Part shown: positions 1 to 7,941 of the stretch, in pieces
Layout: every line of letters starts with the position of its first letter
Position numbering within the stretch: the first letter of the stretch is position 1
Source: JAVBPB01 sp031549965
GTDB taxonomy: Bacteria; Bacillota; Clostridia; Lachnospirales; Lachnospiraceae
NCBI GenBank assembly: GCA_031549965.1
Contig: JAVBPB010000123.1
Location: 1-27,574 of the forward strand
Length of the DNA stretch: 27,574 bases
Direction: 5' to 3'
Program-made: the position numbers and the translations under genes
Notes under the pieces: model-generated
Databases searched by the model: none
What the model saw: the letters and a program-made list of their open reading frames with translations, nothing else
What the model was told of the DNA's origin: nothing

Positions 1-3
1 TTA

Positions 4-117
4 TTTTGATTTTGATTTTGATTTTGATTTTGATTTTGATTTTGATTTTGATTTTGATTTTGATTTTGATTTTGATTTTGATTTTGATTTTGATTTTGAT
101 TTTGATTTTGATTTTGA
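4..117. repeat. Hexanucleotide microsatellite (TTTTGA)x19
   Basis: Nineteen uninterrupted copies of TTTTGA run from position 4 to 117 with no mismatch. The window begins only three bases earlier, so the array or its context may extend to the left. Because six is a multiple of three, copy-number change would not shift a reading frame. Read as protein the array would give Asp-Phe or Ile-Leu on the plus strand, or Ser-Lys, Gln-Asn or Lys-Ile on the minus strand. No start codon with a ribosome binding site is visible in the window for any of these. The purity of the copies suggests recent slippage growth or an assembly effect. Confidence 0.95.
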
Positions 118-536
118 GAAAGTATTGGTTGTTAAGATGTGAATATTTTTTTACTATAAATATATTATATATTAAAAAATAATTTTTGTAAAGTATTTTT
201 TTATAAAATTCATGGTTAATTATAATTTTATGTAAAAATAACACCACAGCAATAACAAAGTAAGATGGATGAAACATTTTGAATTAATAAAACGGTAGAC
301 TAATCATAAACACTATGAAAACATTAAAAATTTTTATAGAAAATATTTATAATACAAACTAACATATATTTGAAATATCTAAATATAATTGAAAAAGTCC
401 TATAACCAAGTATATTAATTTTGAAGAGCAATGTGATAATACTATTATTCCTCAATATCAAAATACCAAATTTAAGACTTTTCCATTTCTTCCAATATTC
501 TAGAGATAATTCAACAAAAACCTAAACATGCTTCTT
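118..536. other. AT-rich intergenic stretch, no gene seen
   Basis: About 420 bases of very AT-rich sequence between the TTTTGA array and the small minus-strand peptide gene. I looked for open frames with a ribosome binding site, tRNA-like folds, and strong hairpins with a T tract, and found none convincing. It carries the downstream region of the 537-689 gene but no recognisable terminator for it. Confidence 0.6.
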
Positions 537-689
537 CTAAAACAACAAATCCGATTTCTTTTTAAGTAATTTAGACCCATTAACAATAGAGATCACACCA
601 ACAGTCACGCCCGCCACTATAATTATTATTCCGACTACCAAATTACCTACACCTACATGGCTCATTGTTCTATATATTTTTTCACCCAT
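537..689 (-). CDS. Small single-span membrane peptide, 50 aa, function unknown
   Basis: This minus-strand frame starts at the ATG at 689-687 and ends at the TAG at 539-537, giving 50 residues. A charged N-terminus (MGEKIYRTMSHVG) leads into one hydrophobic segment rich in Val, Ile and Gly at about residues 17-37, then a basic tail (KLLKKKSDLLF). It resembles small unnamed single-span peptides I associate with Lachnospiraceae, but I cannot give a function. It is more GC-rich than its flanks and keeps coding-like organisation. The odd point is the absence of a clear Shine-Dalgarno sequence before the ATG, and an in-frame TAG lies four codons upstream. It could be poorly translated or a decaying copy. 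It lies about 316 bases downstream of pyrE on the same strand, with no terminator seen between. Confidence 0.6.
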   Translation of the reverse strand: MGEKIYRTMSHVGVGNLVVGIIIIVAGVTVGVISIVNGSKLLKKKSDLLF

Positions 690-1005
690 AGCAAACTGCT
701 AACTAAAGCAAATAAAAATTCATACATTCAAGAGCTTCTCTTAACATTCTTTTGCAATTCTTTGATGTATTTTCTCACTCTAAATCTATTTTTTTATATT
801 GGCTATTTTTTCGGCTGTTGGCTGACTTCACCAATTGCTCGCCATTCATCTTTGTTAGCAGTTTTTCACCTCTTTTCTTTTTATTTTATATTTAGTCTCA
901 AACTACCCTGCTATCATTTAAGTTACTTTCTTACTTCTTTATTTTTGACAAATATTCTTCGTTTAACCATTTTGAAAACTCATTATTTGTTCTTAAATAT
1001 CAAAA
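690..1005. other. Intergenic region downstream of pyrE, nothing assigned
   Basis: This 316-base stretch separates pyrE from the 50-codon peptide gene, both on the minus strand. A 24-codon minus-strand frame (849-775) exists but lacks a well-placed ribosome binding site. No convincing pyrE terminator hairpin is visible. A longer plus-strand open frame crosses the region and runs antisense into pyrE; it looks spurious. Confidence 0.55.
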
Positions 1006-1680
1006 CTATTTTGCACCATATTGATCATAGTAAGCATCAATTGATAATTTTAATTTATCATCAATTATTATTTCACCATTATATGGTTTATTATACAAAT
1101 GCTCCACAACTTCTTCCATAGTTACAATAGCAGTAGTACTAATACCATAGTTTTCTTCTATTTCTTTTAATGCACTTTTTTCTCCTTGTCCTCTTTCCAT
1201 TCTGTCCACTGATACCACAAGACCAAGTACATTAACATTACCCTGAGCATTTAAGATAGGTAATGTTTCACCTATAGATGTTCCGGCAGTTGTTACATCT
1301 TCAATTATCACAACTTTATCATTATCAGCAATTGGACTTCCCAATAAAATGCCTGTATCCCCATGGTCTTTTACTTCTTTTCGATTAGAACAATATTTAA
1401 TATCTTTTTCATATAACTGACTTATTGCCATTGTTGCTGTAACACTTAAAGGTATACCCTTATAAGCCGGCCCAAATAAAATGTCAAAATTCAAACCAAA
1501 CTTACTTTCAATAGCTCTAGCATAATATTCACCCAATTTAATAAGCTGAGAACCAGTTCTATAATAACCAGTATTTACAAAAAATGGTGTCTTTCTTCCG
1601 CTTTTAGTGGTGAAATCACCAAATTTTAATACTTTACAATCTACCATAAATTCAATAAACTCTTTTTTATATTGTTCCAT
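1006..1680 (-). CDS. pyrE: Orotate phosphoribosyltransferase
   Basis: PyrE joins orotate to phosphoribosyl pyrophosphate to make orotidine 5'-phosphate, the fifth step of UMP synthesis, in the cytoplasm. The 224-residue product has the family PRPP-binding signature at residues 123-135 (VVIIEDVTTAGTS), with the two acidic residues ED that contact the ribose hydroxyls. The segment FGPAYKGIPL near residue 70 is the other recognisable PyrE block. The ATG at 1680 is preceded by AAAGGAGAAAG at good spacing. It is the last gene of the pyrK-pyrDB-pyrE unit, with 73 bases between pyrDB and pyrE. Length is normal for clostridial PyrE. The alternative of a purine phosphoribosyltransferase is unlikely given the pyrimidine gene context. 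Confidence 0.96.
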   Translation of the reverse strand: MEQYKKEFIEFMVDCKVLKFGDFTTKSGRKTPFFVNTGYYRTGSQLIKLGEYYARAIESKFGLNFDILFGPAYKGIPLSVTATMAISQLYEKDIKYCSNRKEVKDHGDTGILLGSPIADNDKVVIIEDVTTAGTSIGETLPILNAQGNVNVLGLVVSVDRMERGQGEKSALKEIEENYGISTTAIVTMEEVVEHLYNKPYNGEIIIDDKLKLSIDAYYDQYGAK

Positions 1681-1753
1681 GTCTTTCTCCTTTTAATTTA
1701 TTTACAAAATTTTTTACACCTGTTTTATTTGTCTTAAACATAAGTAAAATTAA

Positions 1754-2656
1754 CTACTTAACAATTCCAATTAATTCATTTATATCATTAAAACTGTATT
1801 TTTTCATATATTCTTCTATTCCGTTAATTATTTCTAATGTAGCATATGGATTTGTAAAATTAGCAGTTCCAACTGAAATCCCACTGGCACCAGCAAGAAT
1901 AAATTCTATAGCATCTTCATAATTCGATATTCCACCCATTCCTATAATTGGCAACTTAACCGAATTAGCAACCTGATAAACCATCCTTACTGCAATTGGC
2001 TTTATTGCAGGGCCTGATAAACCACCTGTTTTATTAGCAAGCAAAAAAATCCTCTTATTAATATCTATCTTCATTCCTGTTAAGGTATTGATTAAAGATA
2101 GAGCATCCGCTCCTCCTGCCTCAGCAGCTTTTGCGGTTTCCGTAATATCTGTAACATTTGGACTTAATTTCATAATAATCGGCTGTTTTGCTACTTTTTT
2201 GAGCTCTTTAGTAATTGATTCAACCGCTTTAGGATTTTGACCAAAAGCAATGCCACCTTCCTTTACATTAGGACATGATATATTTATTTCCAAAAGATCT
2301 ACTTTAGTATCCCCTAATTTTTCCACAACTTCAATATAATCTTCTGTAGTTTTTCCACAAACATTTACTATAATTTTTGTATCAAATTGCTTTAAAAATT
2401 TAATATCTCTTTCTACAAAAACATCAATACCCGGATTTTGAAGACCTACTGCATTTAGCATACCACTACTGGTTTCGGCAATCCTTGGGGTATTATTCCC
2501 AATCCATGGGTGATTTGCAACTCCCTTTGTAACTACTGCACCAAGCTTATTTAAATCAACAAAGTCACAATATTCTTTTCCTGAGCCAAAGGTTCCGGAT
2601 GCGGTCATTACAGGATTTTTAAGGGTGACACCTGCTATATTAACTGAAGTATTCAT
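1754..2656 (-). CDS. pyrD: Dihydroorotate dehydrogenase (NAD+), catalytic subunit, class 1B
   Basis: This is the FMN-containing catalytic subunit (PyrDB type) that oxidises dihydroorotate to orotate and passes electrons to PyrK. The 300-residue protein opens with NPVMTASGTFGSG and has the invariant Lys in VVTKGV (about residue 44). The active-site base is Cys128 in NISCPNV, which marks class 1 enzymes rather than the quinone-linked class 2 (Ser). The C-terminal GMGGISNYEDAIEFILAGAS block binds the FMN phosphate. Its ATG overlaps the pyrK stop by one base (TAATG), so the two subunits are translationally coupled, as expected for a heterotetramer. Confidence 0.96.
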   Translation of the reverse strand: MNTSVNIAGVTLKNPVMTASGTFGSGKEYCDFVDLNKLGAVVTKGVANHPWIGNNTPRIAETSSGMLNAVGLQNPGIDVFVERDIKFLKQFDTKIIVNVCGKTTEDYIEVVEKLGDTKVDLLEINISCPNVKEGGIAFGQNPKAVESITKELKKVAKQPIIMKLSPNVTDITETAKAAEAGGADALSLINTLTGMKIDINKRIFLLANKTGGLSGPAIKPIAVRMVYQVANSVKLPIIGMGGISNYEDAIEFILAGASGISVGTANFTNPYATLEIINGIEEYMKKYSFNDINELIGIVK

Positions 2657-3423
2657 TAAAACAGTACCTCCTCTGCTAAAAATACAGGTCCTTCTTTACA
2701 TACTCTTTTATTTTTAACTTGTAAATTCTCATCAACATCTTTTGAGTTACAAACACATGCAAGACATGCACCAATTCCACAGGCCATTCTTTCTTCCAGA
2801 GACAAATATGCCTCTATATTGTTTTCTAAAGCAAATTCTTTTATACCCTTTAGCATTGGAGTTGGACCGCAGGCATAAATAACATCTGCTGTAAGAGAAT
2901 TTTCTTTTATACAGTCAATTACATTACCTTTAGTTCCTACACATCCATCTTCTGTTGAAATATAAACTTGTCCATATTTTTCAAATTCAATATTTAAAAA
3001 TAAATTATCTCTATATCCTAATACAATACTTTTTTCGCATTCAAGTTGCTTTGTAAGTTCTAACATTGGGGGAATACCAATTCCTCCTCCAATTATAATT
3101 GCCTTTTTATTTTTAAGGGGAAAACCATTACCCAAAGGCCCCATAATCTCAATCTCATCATTTTCTTTTAATTTAGAAAACTCATCTGTTCCCTTTCCTG
3201 CAATTCTATAGACTATACGGATAGAATTTTCTTCTTTGTTAATTTCACATATACTTATTGGCCTTGGTAAAAGCCTGTTTTCTGCATTACAATACAAAGA
3301 TATAAACTGTCCCGGAACACATAAAGAAGAAATTTCTTCATTCTTAATAATCATACTGAATATATCTTCTCCTATTTTTTCCTGACTTTGTATTAAAGAT
3401 TTTTTCTTTATTATTTTGCTCAT
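2656..3423 (-). CDS. pyrK: Dihydroorotate dehydrogenase electron transfer subunit
   Basis: PyrK carries FAD and a [2Fe-2S] cluster and delivers electrons from PyrDB to NAD+. In the 255-residue protein, RPISIC near residue 54 is the ferredoxin-reductase FAD-binding motif. IIIGGGIGIPPM (about 109-120) is the nucleotide-binding turn, and YACGPTPM (183-190) the NAD-binding block. Cysteines 215, 220, 223 and 242 form the cluster-binding set (CGIGACLAC plus a distal Cys). AGGAGG lies just before the ATG at 3423. It is the first gene of the pyr operon, with a SigA promoter about 40 bases upstream. The order K-D-E without pyrB, C, F or A means the rest of the pathway lies elsewhere. Confidence 0.95.
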   Translation of the reverse strand: MSKIIKKKSLIQSQEKIGEDIFSMIIKNEEISSLCVPGQFISLYCNAENRLLPRPISICEINKEENSIRIVYRIAGKGTDEFSKLKENDEIEIMGPLGNGFPLKNKKAIIIGGGIGIPPMLELTKQLECEKSIVLGYRDNLFLNIEFEKYGQVYISTEDGCVGTKGNVIDCIKENSLTADVIYACGPTPMLKGIKEFALENNIEAYLSLEERMACGIGACLACVCNSKDVDENLQVKNKRVCKEGPVFLAEEVLF

Positions 3424-3462
3424 GGTTCCTCCTAAAATATAGTTAAAAATTGGATTAACGTA

Positions 3463-3491
3463 ATTATAAACTAAAACAATCTTTATTTCAA
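3463..3491 (-). promoter_or_regulatory. SigA-type promoter of the pyrK-pyrD-pyrE operon
   Basis: Read on the minus strand, TTGAAA (3491-3486) and TATAAT (3468-3463) are separated by 17 bases, differing from consensus at one position. The start site would fall near 3456, leaving a leader of only about 30 bases before the pyrK ATG. That is too short for a PyrR-type attenuator, so control is more likely at initiation. Confidence 0.75.
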
Positions 3492-3590
3492 TTAAAATTT
3501 ATATTAAATCAGTAAAACAGAGTAATACAGTGGAATTTACTTTGGAAATTGAGTTTATCACAAATTATTTTTAATATATCAATAAAAATA

Positions 3591-3619
3591 TTGACAAATT
3601 ATTTTATATAGGATATAAT
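3591..3619 (+). promoter_or_regulatory. Perfect SigA promoter of the ABC exporter operon
   Basis: TTGACA (3591-3596) and TATAAT (3614-3619) are both exact consensus hexamers with the optimal 17-base spacer. Transcription would start near 3626, about 100 bases before the ATPase gene. Such a strong core promoter usually needs repression to be useful, which makes the palindrome at the start site notable. Confidence 0.85.
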
Positions 3620-3625
3620 TTTATC

Positions 3626-3639
3626 AAAACGTTTGTTCG
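3626..3639. promoter_or_regulatory. Candidate LexA (SOS) box over the exporter start site
   Basis: On the minus strand the 14 bases read CGAACAAACGTTTT. The Firmicute LexA/DinR operator consensus is CGAACRNRYGTTYC, so 13 of 14 positions fit and only the last differs. The site begins at the expected transcription start of the perfect promoter at 3591-3619, where a bound repressor would block initiation. This is a motif match only; a different repressor or chance remains possible. Confidence 0.45.
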
Positions 3640-3723
3640 CCAAAATATCTAAAATTTATATATTATTTTCTCTCTTTCTACTTTTTTAATGATTCTATAA
3701 TATTAATTCATTGGAGGTTAAAA

Positions 3724-4728
3724 ATGATTGAAGTAACTAATTTGACTAAAGAATTTAAGTCATATAAAAAATTTCCCGGATTTAAAGGAGCCATAAAATC
3801 ACTTTTTTCCAGAGAAATTATAAAGAAGTTAGCTGTTGACGATATATCTTTTAAAATTAACTCAGGAGAAATTGTCGGATACATAGGTAGTAATGGTGCA
3901 GGAAAGTCAACTACTATTAAAATGATGACTGGAATTCTTGTTCCAACCTCTGGTAAATGTACTGTTGATGGCATTGAGCCATATAAACACAGACAACAAA
4001 ATGCTAAAAAAATTGGTGTTGTTTTTGGACAAAGAACTCAGCTATGGTGGGACTTACCTCTTACTGAAACCTTTACTGTACTTAAAGAAATTTATCAGGT
4101 ATCCGATAATGATTTTGCCGAAAGAATGGAATTTATAAACAAAGTACTTGGAATTGAAGAATTTGCAAGCAGTACTGTAAGAACATTATCACTTGGTCAG
4201 AGAATGAGAGCGGATCTTGGCTCTGCACTATTACATAATCCTAAAGTACTTTTTCTTGACGAACCAACTATTGGACTTGATGTTGTAGTTAAGGATAAAA
4301 TAAGAGAAGCTATTAAAGAAATTAATGCTAAATACAATACCACAGTTATATTAACCACCCATGATTTAACTGATATAGAAGAACTTTGCAACAGAATTAT
4401 TATAATAGACTCTGGAAAGAAAATTTATGATGGCACAATTAAAGAAATTAAAAATTCTTATGGATTTATGAGAACTGTTTCCATAGATATATTAAAAAAT
4501 AGTTTAAATAAAAAATTAGATTTTTATAAAACTTTTTCCTTATCAGATGAAGATCTAAAAGCAGATATTTCATCCTCAAAAATAACTGTTTCATTTAACA
4601 AACAGAAATTAAATGTTTCCCAAATCATTTCATATGTTTCTGAAAACTGTGAAGTAGTTGATATTTCAATAAAAGAAACTGATATTACAGATATTGTAAA
4701 AAACATCTATTCAAATGGAGCGGTGTAA
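3724..4728 (+). CDS. ABC-2 type exporter, ATP-binding protein (COG4586-like)
   Basis: This 334-residue cytoplasmic ATPase powers the two membrane subunits encoded next. Walker A is GSNGAGKS (residues 55-62), the signature is LSLGQR (156-161) in a diverged form, Walker B is VLFLDEP (175-181), and the switch His is in TTHD (213). The N-terminal insert with Lys-rich FKSYKKFPGFKG before the core, and the GQRTQLWWDLP segment around the Q-loop (102-112), are typical of the uncharacterised COG4586 group rather than the NatA or daunorubicin-resistance types. A roughly 100-residue C-terminal extension follows the nucleotide-binding core. GGAGG sits six bases before the ATG. The substrate is unknown. 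Confidence 0.9.
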   Translation: MIEVTNLTKEFKSYKKFPGFKGAIKSLFSREIIKKLAVDDISFKINSGEIVGYIGSNGAGKSTTIKMMTGILVPTSGKCTVDGIEPYKHRQQNAKKIGVVFGQRTQLWWDLPLTETFTVLKEIYQVSDNDFAERMEFINKVLGIEEFASSTVRTLSLGQRMRADLGSALLHNPKVLFLDEPTIGLDVVVKDKIREAIKEINAKYNTTVILTTHDLTDIEELCNRIIIIDSGKKIYDGTIKEIKNSYGFMRTVSIDILKNSLNKKLDFYKTFSLSDEDLKADISSSKITVSFNKQKLNVSQIISYVSENCEVVDISIKETDITDIVKNIYSNGAV

Positions 4729-4730
4729 TT

Positions 4731-5555
4731 ATGAATGTAAATAAAATATTAAAAATCTACTTCCCCTTTACGCTTAATGAAATTAAGGCCCGAATGAGTT
4801 ATCGAATAAGTTTTTATTTTTTTATAATTGGATCAATTCTGGGTATATTAGTACAGTATTTTTTATGGAAAGCTATTTTTCAAAGTTCTAATAAAGATAT
4901 AATAAATGGATTTACATTTAATAATATGTCAACTTATATAATAATTAGCTATTTAGTATCCTTATTAGTTAATTCAATCAGAACTAACGAAATTTACTAT
5001 GATGTTACCGATGGAAGTATAGCTTCTAACTTAATTAAACCTATTAATTATAAAACTAAGATATTATTTACCTCCATTGGTTCTTTTAGTATTAATTTTA
5101 TTACATTGGCACTTCCGATATGGCTGGTCGTAAATATCTCAAACTTTATAATCTCAGGAACACTTTCATTTAATATTTATAACTTATTAATATCAATGTT
5201 AAGTACAATTTTAAGTTTTCTAATTAATTTTTTATTTAGTTTTAGTTTTTCCTTACTATCATTTTATACTACATATATGTGGGGACTTAATATGTCTAAA
5301 ACTGCTATTATTAGATTCTTTTCAGGAGAAATAATTCCAATTGCCTTTTTTCCAATAACAGTTCAGTCCATTATGAGTTTCTTTCCATTTGCGTCAATGA
5401 ACTACACTCCTGTTATGATTTATCTGGGTAAACTACAAGGACAAGATTTACTATTTGCTTTATTAAACCAGATAATCTGGATAATTATATTATTTTTATT
5501 TAGTGAATTTTTCTGGAATCATGCTATTAAAAAACTTACATTACTTGGCGGTTAA
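4731..5555 (+). CDS. ABC-2 type exporter, membrane subunit 1 (COG4587-like)
   Basis: A 274-residue integral membrane protein with about six hydrophobic segments, starting two bases after the ATPase stop codon. The first span begins near residue 25 (ISFYFFIIGSILGILVQYFL), and the following loop with NEIYYDVTDGSIASNLIKPI is the conserved cytoplasmic patch of ABC-2 permeases that contacts the ATPase. A second subunit of the same type follows directly, so the transporter is probably a heterodimer of permeases on an ATPase dimer. The substrate cannot be read from the sequence. Confidence 0.87.
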   Translation: MNVNKILKIYFPFTLNEIKARMSYRISFYFFIIGSILGILVQYFLWKAIFQSSNKDIINGFTFNNMSTYIIISYLVSLLVNSIRTNEIYYDVTDGSIASNLIKPINYKTKILFTSIGSFSINFITLALPIWLVVNISNFIISGTLSFNIYNLLISMLSTILSFLINFLFSFSFSLLSFYTTYMWGLNMSKTAIIRFFSGEIIPIAFFPITVQSIMSFFPFASMNYTPVMIYLGKLQGQDLLFALLNQIIWIIILFLFSEFFWNHAIKKLTLLGG

Positions 5556-5573
5556 TATTTGAAAGGATGCTTT

Positions 5574-6374
5574 ATGAAAAAAATTATAAGATATTTAGGT
5601 TTATATAAAATATTTTTAGTACAATACATAAAAAGTTTAATGCAATCAAAAGTTGATTTTTTTATTGGGCTGTTTGCCTTTTTGTTCACTCAAATATCTG
5701 GTATTGTGTTTTTACAATTAATTTTTTCGCATATACCTAGTTTAAACGGCTGGTCATTACATGAACTTATTTTTATCTATGGTTTTGCCCAGTTGCCACG
5801 TGCTATTGATCATCTTTTCACAGACTATTTATGGATTTTTGCTTCAAGCGGTGTTAGAATGGGACTCTTTGATAAATATCTTCTAAGACCAATTAATCAT
5901 CTATTTCAGATAGTTGCTGAAAGATTTCAACCAGATGCATTTGGCGAATTAATTGTTGGTATTGTATTAGTTAGTTATGCAAGTGTAAAACTAGATATTC
6001 AAATCACTCCCCTTAAAATTGTTTTATTCATAATTTCAGTACTTGCAGGTGCAGTTATATATACGTCAATTAAATTATTCTTTACTTCTTTAGCCTTTTG
6101 GATTAAAGATAGCCAGGGAATATTACAAGTCGCATACGAACCTGGAAACTTTGCAAAGTATCCAATAACAATATACTCAAAACCAATTCAATTCATCTTA
6201 TGTTTTGTGCTTCCATATGGTTTTGCAGCATTTTTTCCAGCAAGTTATTTTTTGCAAAAAGAAACTTTTCTAAAAAGTTTAGGTATTGAAGTAATCATAG
6301 CTATAGTGTTCTTTTTTATATCATATAAGTTCTTCAAAATTGGAACAAATTCATATGAAAGTGCAGGCAATTAA
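5574..6374 (+). CDS. ABC-2 type exporter, membrane subunit 2 (COG3694-like)
   Basis: The second permease subunit, 266 residues with about six hydrophobic segments. The start is placed at the ATG at 5574 because AAAGGA (5563-5568) lies just upstream of it. An in-frame TTG at 5559 would add five residues and has no ribosome binding site. The loop RMGLFDKYLLRPINHLFQI (about residues 93-111) corresponds to the coupling patch seen in subunit 1. It is the last gene of the operon; the AT-rich hairpins beyond it serve convergent transcription. No immunity, peptide or regulator gene lies next to the transporter, so its cargo stays open. Confidence 0.87.
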   Translation: MKKIIRYLGLYKIFLVQYIKSLMQSKVDFFIGLFAFLFTQISGIVFLQLIFSHIPSLNGWSLHELIFIYGFAQLPRAIDHLFTDYLWIFASSGVRMGLFDKYLLRPINHLFQIVAERFQPDAFGELIVGIVLVSYASVKLDIQITPLKIVLFIISVLAGAVIYTSIKLFFTSLAFWIKDSQGILQVAYEPGNFAKYPITIYSKPIQFILCFVLPYGFAAFFPASYFLQKETFLKSLGIEVIIAIVFFFISYKFFKIGTNSYESAGN

Positions 6375-6399
6375 TTTTAGCTTTTCAAAATGCTATTTC

Positions 6400-6446
6400 A
6401 CAAAAAATGGAATATTGTTAGAATCTCCTGACAATATTCCATTTTA
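6400..6446 (-). terminator. Hairpin terminator for the FAD dehydrogenase operon
   Basis: A perfect 15-bp stem pairs 6404-6418 with 6431-6445 around a 12-base loop. On the minus strand it is followed directly by a run of Ts, giving an intrinsic terminator for the genes reading from 9224 to 6547. On the plus strand only a short T run follows, so it may also weakly stop the exporter transcript. Confidence 0.75.
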
Positions 6447-6481
6447 GGAAGCTACTACGTATGTTTTATATAATCTAAATT

Positions 6482-6532
6482 AAAAGCACAATACAGTCAA
6501 TTTATTATTACAATCAACCATATTGTGCTTTT
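6482..6532. terminator. Second hairpin between convergent operons
   Basis: AAAAGCACAATA (6482-6493) pairs perfectly with TATTGTGCTTTT (6521-6532) around a 27-base loop. Both strands end in short T runs. With the 6404-6445 hairpin it forms a double terminator region between the exporter and the oppositely oriented dehydrogenase gene. Confidence 0.5.
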
Positions 6533-6546
6533 CTCAACTACAAGCC

Positions 6547-7941
6547 TTAACTTAATTTACGTCCAGTTAAGACGCCCATTACAGAAGCCATCATAAGGCC
6601 TCTTGTCCATCCACTAGAATCTCCCAAACAGTACAGACCTTCAATGTTAGTATCAAATTCTTTACTCATTTTAATTCTATTACTATAAAACTTTATTTCT
6701 GGTGAATATAACAAAGTCTCAGTACTTGCAAAACCTGGTACAACTGTATCAACTGATTTAATAAAGTTTATAATATTCATCATTGTTCTATACGGCATGG
6801 CTGAAGTAATGTCTCCTGCTACTGCATCAGGCATTGTAGGCCTTACATTAGAGCGTTCTAATTCATCCTGCCATGTTCTTTTGCCTTCTAAGATGTCTCC
6901 AAACCTTTGTACCAATATTTGACCATTACCTAACATATTAACAAGCTCCCCAACTTTTTTTGCATATTCAATTGGCTGATTAAAAGGCTCACTAAAATTG
7001 TGAGAACACAATATAGCTAAATTAGTATTATTTGATTTTAATTCCTTATATGAATGTCCATTAACAATAGCTAAATCATTATCATAATTTTCCTGACTAA
7101 CAAAACCACCAGGATTTTGACAAAAAGTTCTTACTTTATTTTTAAAAGGTAAAGGATATCCTATTAATTTTGATTCGTATAAAACATTATTTACTTCTTC
7201 CATTATTTCATTACGAACCTCAACCCTTACTCCAATATCAACTGTACCTGGTTGATGTAAAATATCATGAGCTTCACACATTTTTTCCAGCCAGTCAGCT
7301 CCTTTTCTTCCTGTCGCAACTACAATATTTTCTCCATACACGCTGATTTCTTCTTTATTATGTACATCATAAATAATAACTCCTTCACATCGGTTGTTAT
7401 TTATAATTAAGTCTTTACATGCATAAGAAAATTTAATTTCCACACCTTTTTCAATCAGATAGTTTTGAATCTTGCCATAAATTACTTGTGCAGCCTCTGT
7501 TCCTAAATGTCTTATAGGGCAATCCACTAATTTTAGTCCTGATTTAATGGCATTTCTTCTAATGTCCTTTACTTTTTCATCATTGTTAATACCTTCAATT
7601 TTAGTATCTGCACCAAATTCAAGATAGATTTTATCTGTATAATCAATTAATTCCTGAGCATAATCTGCCCCAATTAAATCCGGAAGATCTCCTCCAACCT
7701 CATAGCTTAGTGACAATTTACCATCTGAGAATGCTCCTGCTCCTGAAAAACCTGTAGTAATGTGACAATATGGCTTACAGTTAACGCATTTTTTAGTTTT
7801 TGACTTTGGACAACTTCTGTTTTCGATATTTTTTCCTTTTTCAATTAAAAGAATCTTTTTACTAGTATTATTTTTAATCATTTCCAGTGCTGTAAAAATT
7901 CCTGCCGGACCCGCACCTACAATTATAACATCATAATTCAT
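6547..7941 (-). CDS. NAD(P)/FAD-dependent dehydrogenase, COG2509-like
   Basis: A 464-residue flavoprotein of unknown substrate. It begins with the dinucleotide-binding motif VGAGPAG (residues 8-14) and an acidic residue after strand two (LLIEKGKN). Four cysteines follow in CPKSKTKKCVNCKPYC (44, 52, 55, 59), then GFSGAGAFSDGKLSLS. This arrangement is characteristic of the uncharacterised COG2509 FAD-dependent dehydrogenase family. The Cys set could bind a metal or iron-sulfur cluster, but this is inference. The C-terminal GLYCLGDSSGWTRGLMMASVMGVLTG closes the FAD site. Its ATG overlaps the stop of the upstream AI-2E-type permease by one base, and GGAGAG provides ribosome binding, so the two are co-translated. 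Confidence 0.85.
   Translation of the reverse strand: MNYDVIIVGAGPAGIFTALEMIKNNTSKKILLIEKGKNIENRSCPKSKTKKCVNCKPYCHITTGFSGAGAFSDGKLSLSYEVGGDLPDLIGADYAQELIDYTDKIYLEFGADTKIEGINNDEKVKDIRRNAIKSGLKLVDCPIRHLGTEAAQVIYGKIQNYLIEKGVEIKFSYACKDLIINNNRCEGVIIYDVHNKEEISVYGENIVVATGRKGADWLEKMCEAHDILHQPGTVDIGVRVEVRNEIMEEVNNVLYESKLIGYPLPFKNKVRTFCQNPGGFVSQENYDNDLAIVNGHSYKELKSNNTNLAILCSHNFSEPFNQPIEYAKKVGELVNMLGNGQILVQRFGDILEGKRTWQDELERSNVRPTMPDAVAGDITSAMPYRTMMNIINFIKSVDTVVPGFASTETLLYSPEIKFYSNRIKMSKEFDTNIEGLYCLGDSSGWTRGLMMASVMGVLTGRKLS

Noticed and set aside
775..849. Minus-strand 24-codon frame after pyrE, preceded by GAGGTG
   Set aside because: The purine motif is too far from the ATG, the peptide has no recognisable pattern, and a frame this short is expected by chance.
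657..1121. Plus-strand open frame of 154 codons
   Set aside because: Its 3' part runs antisense into pyrE, the composition is Phe/Leu/His-rich noise, it has no ribosome binding site, and a better small gene lies on the opposite strand.
3724..6374. Bacteriocin or lantibiotic export and immunity cluster
   Set aside because: No precursor peptide, modification enzyme or immunity gene is adjacent; only the three transporter genes can be supported.
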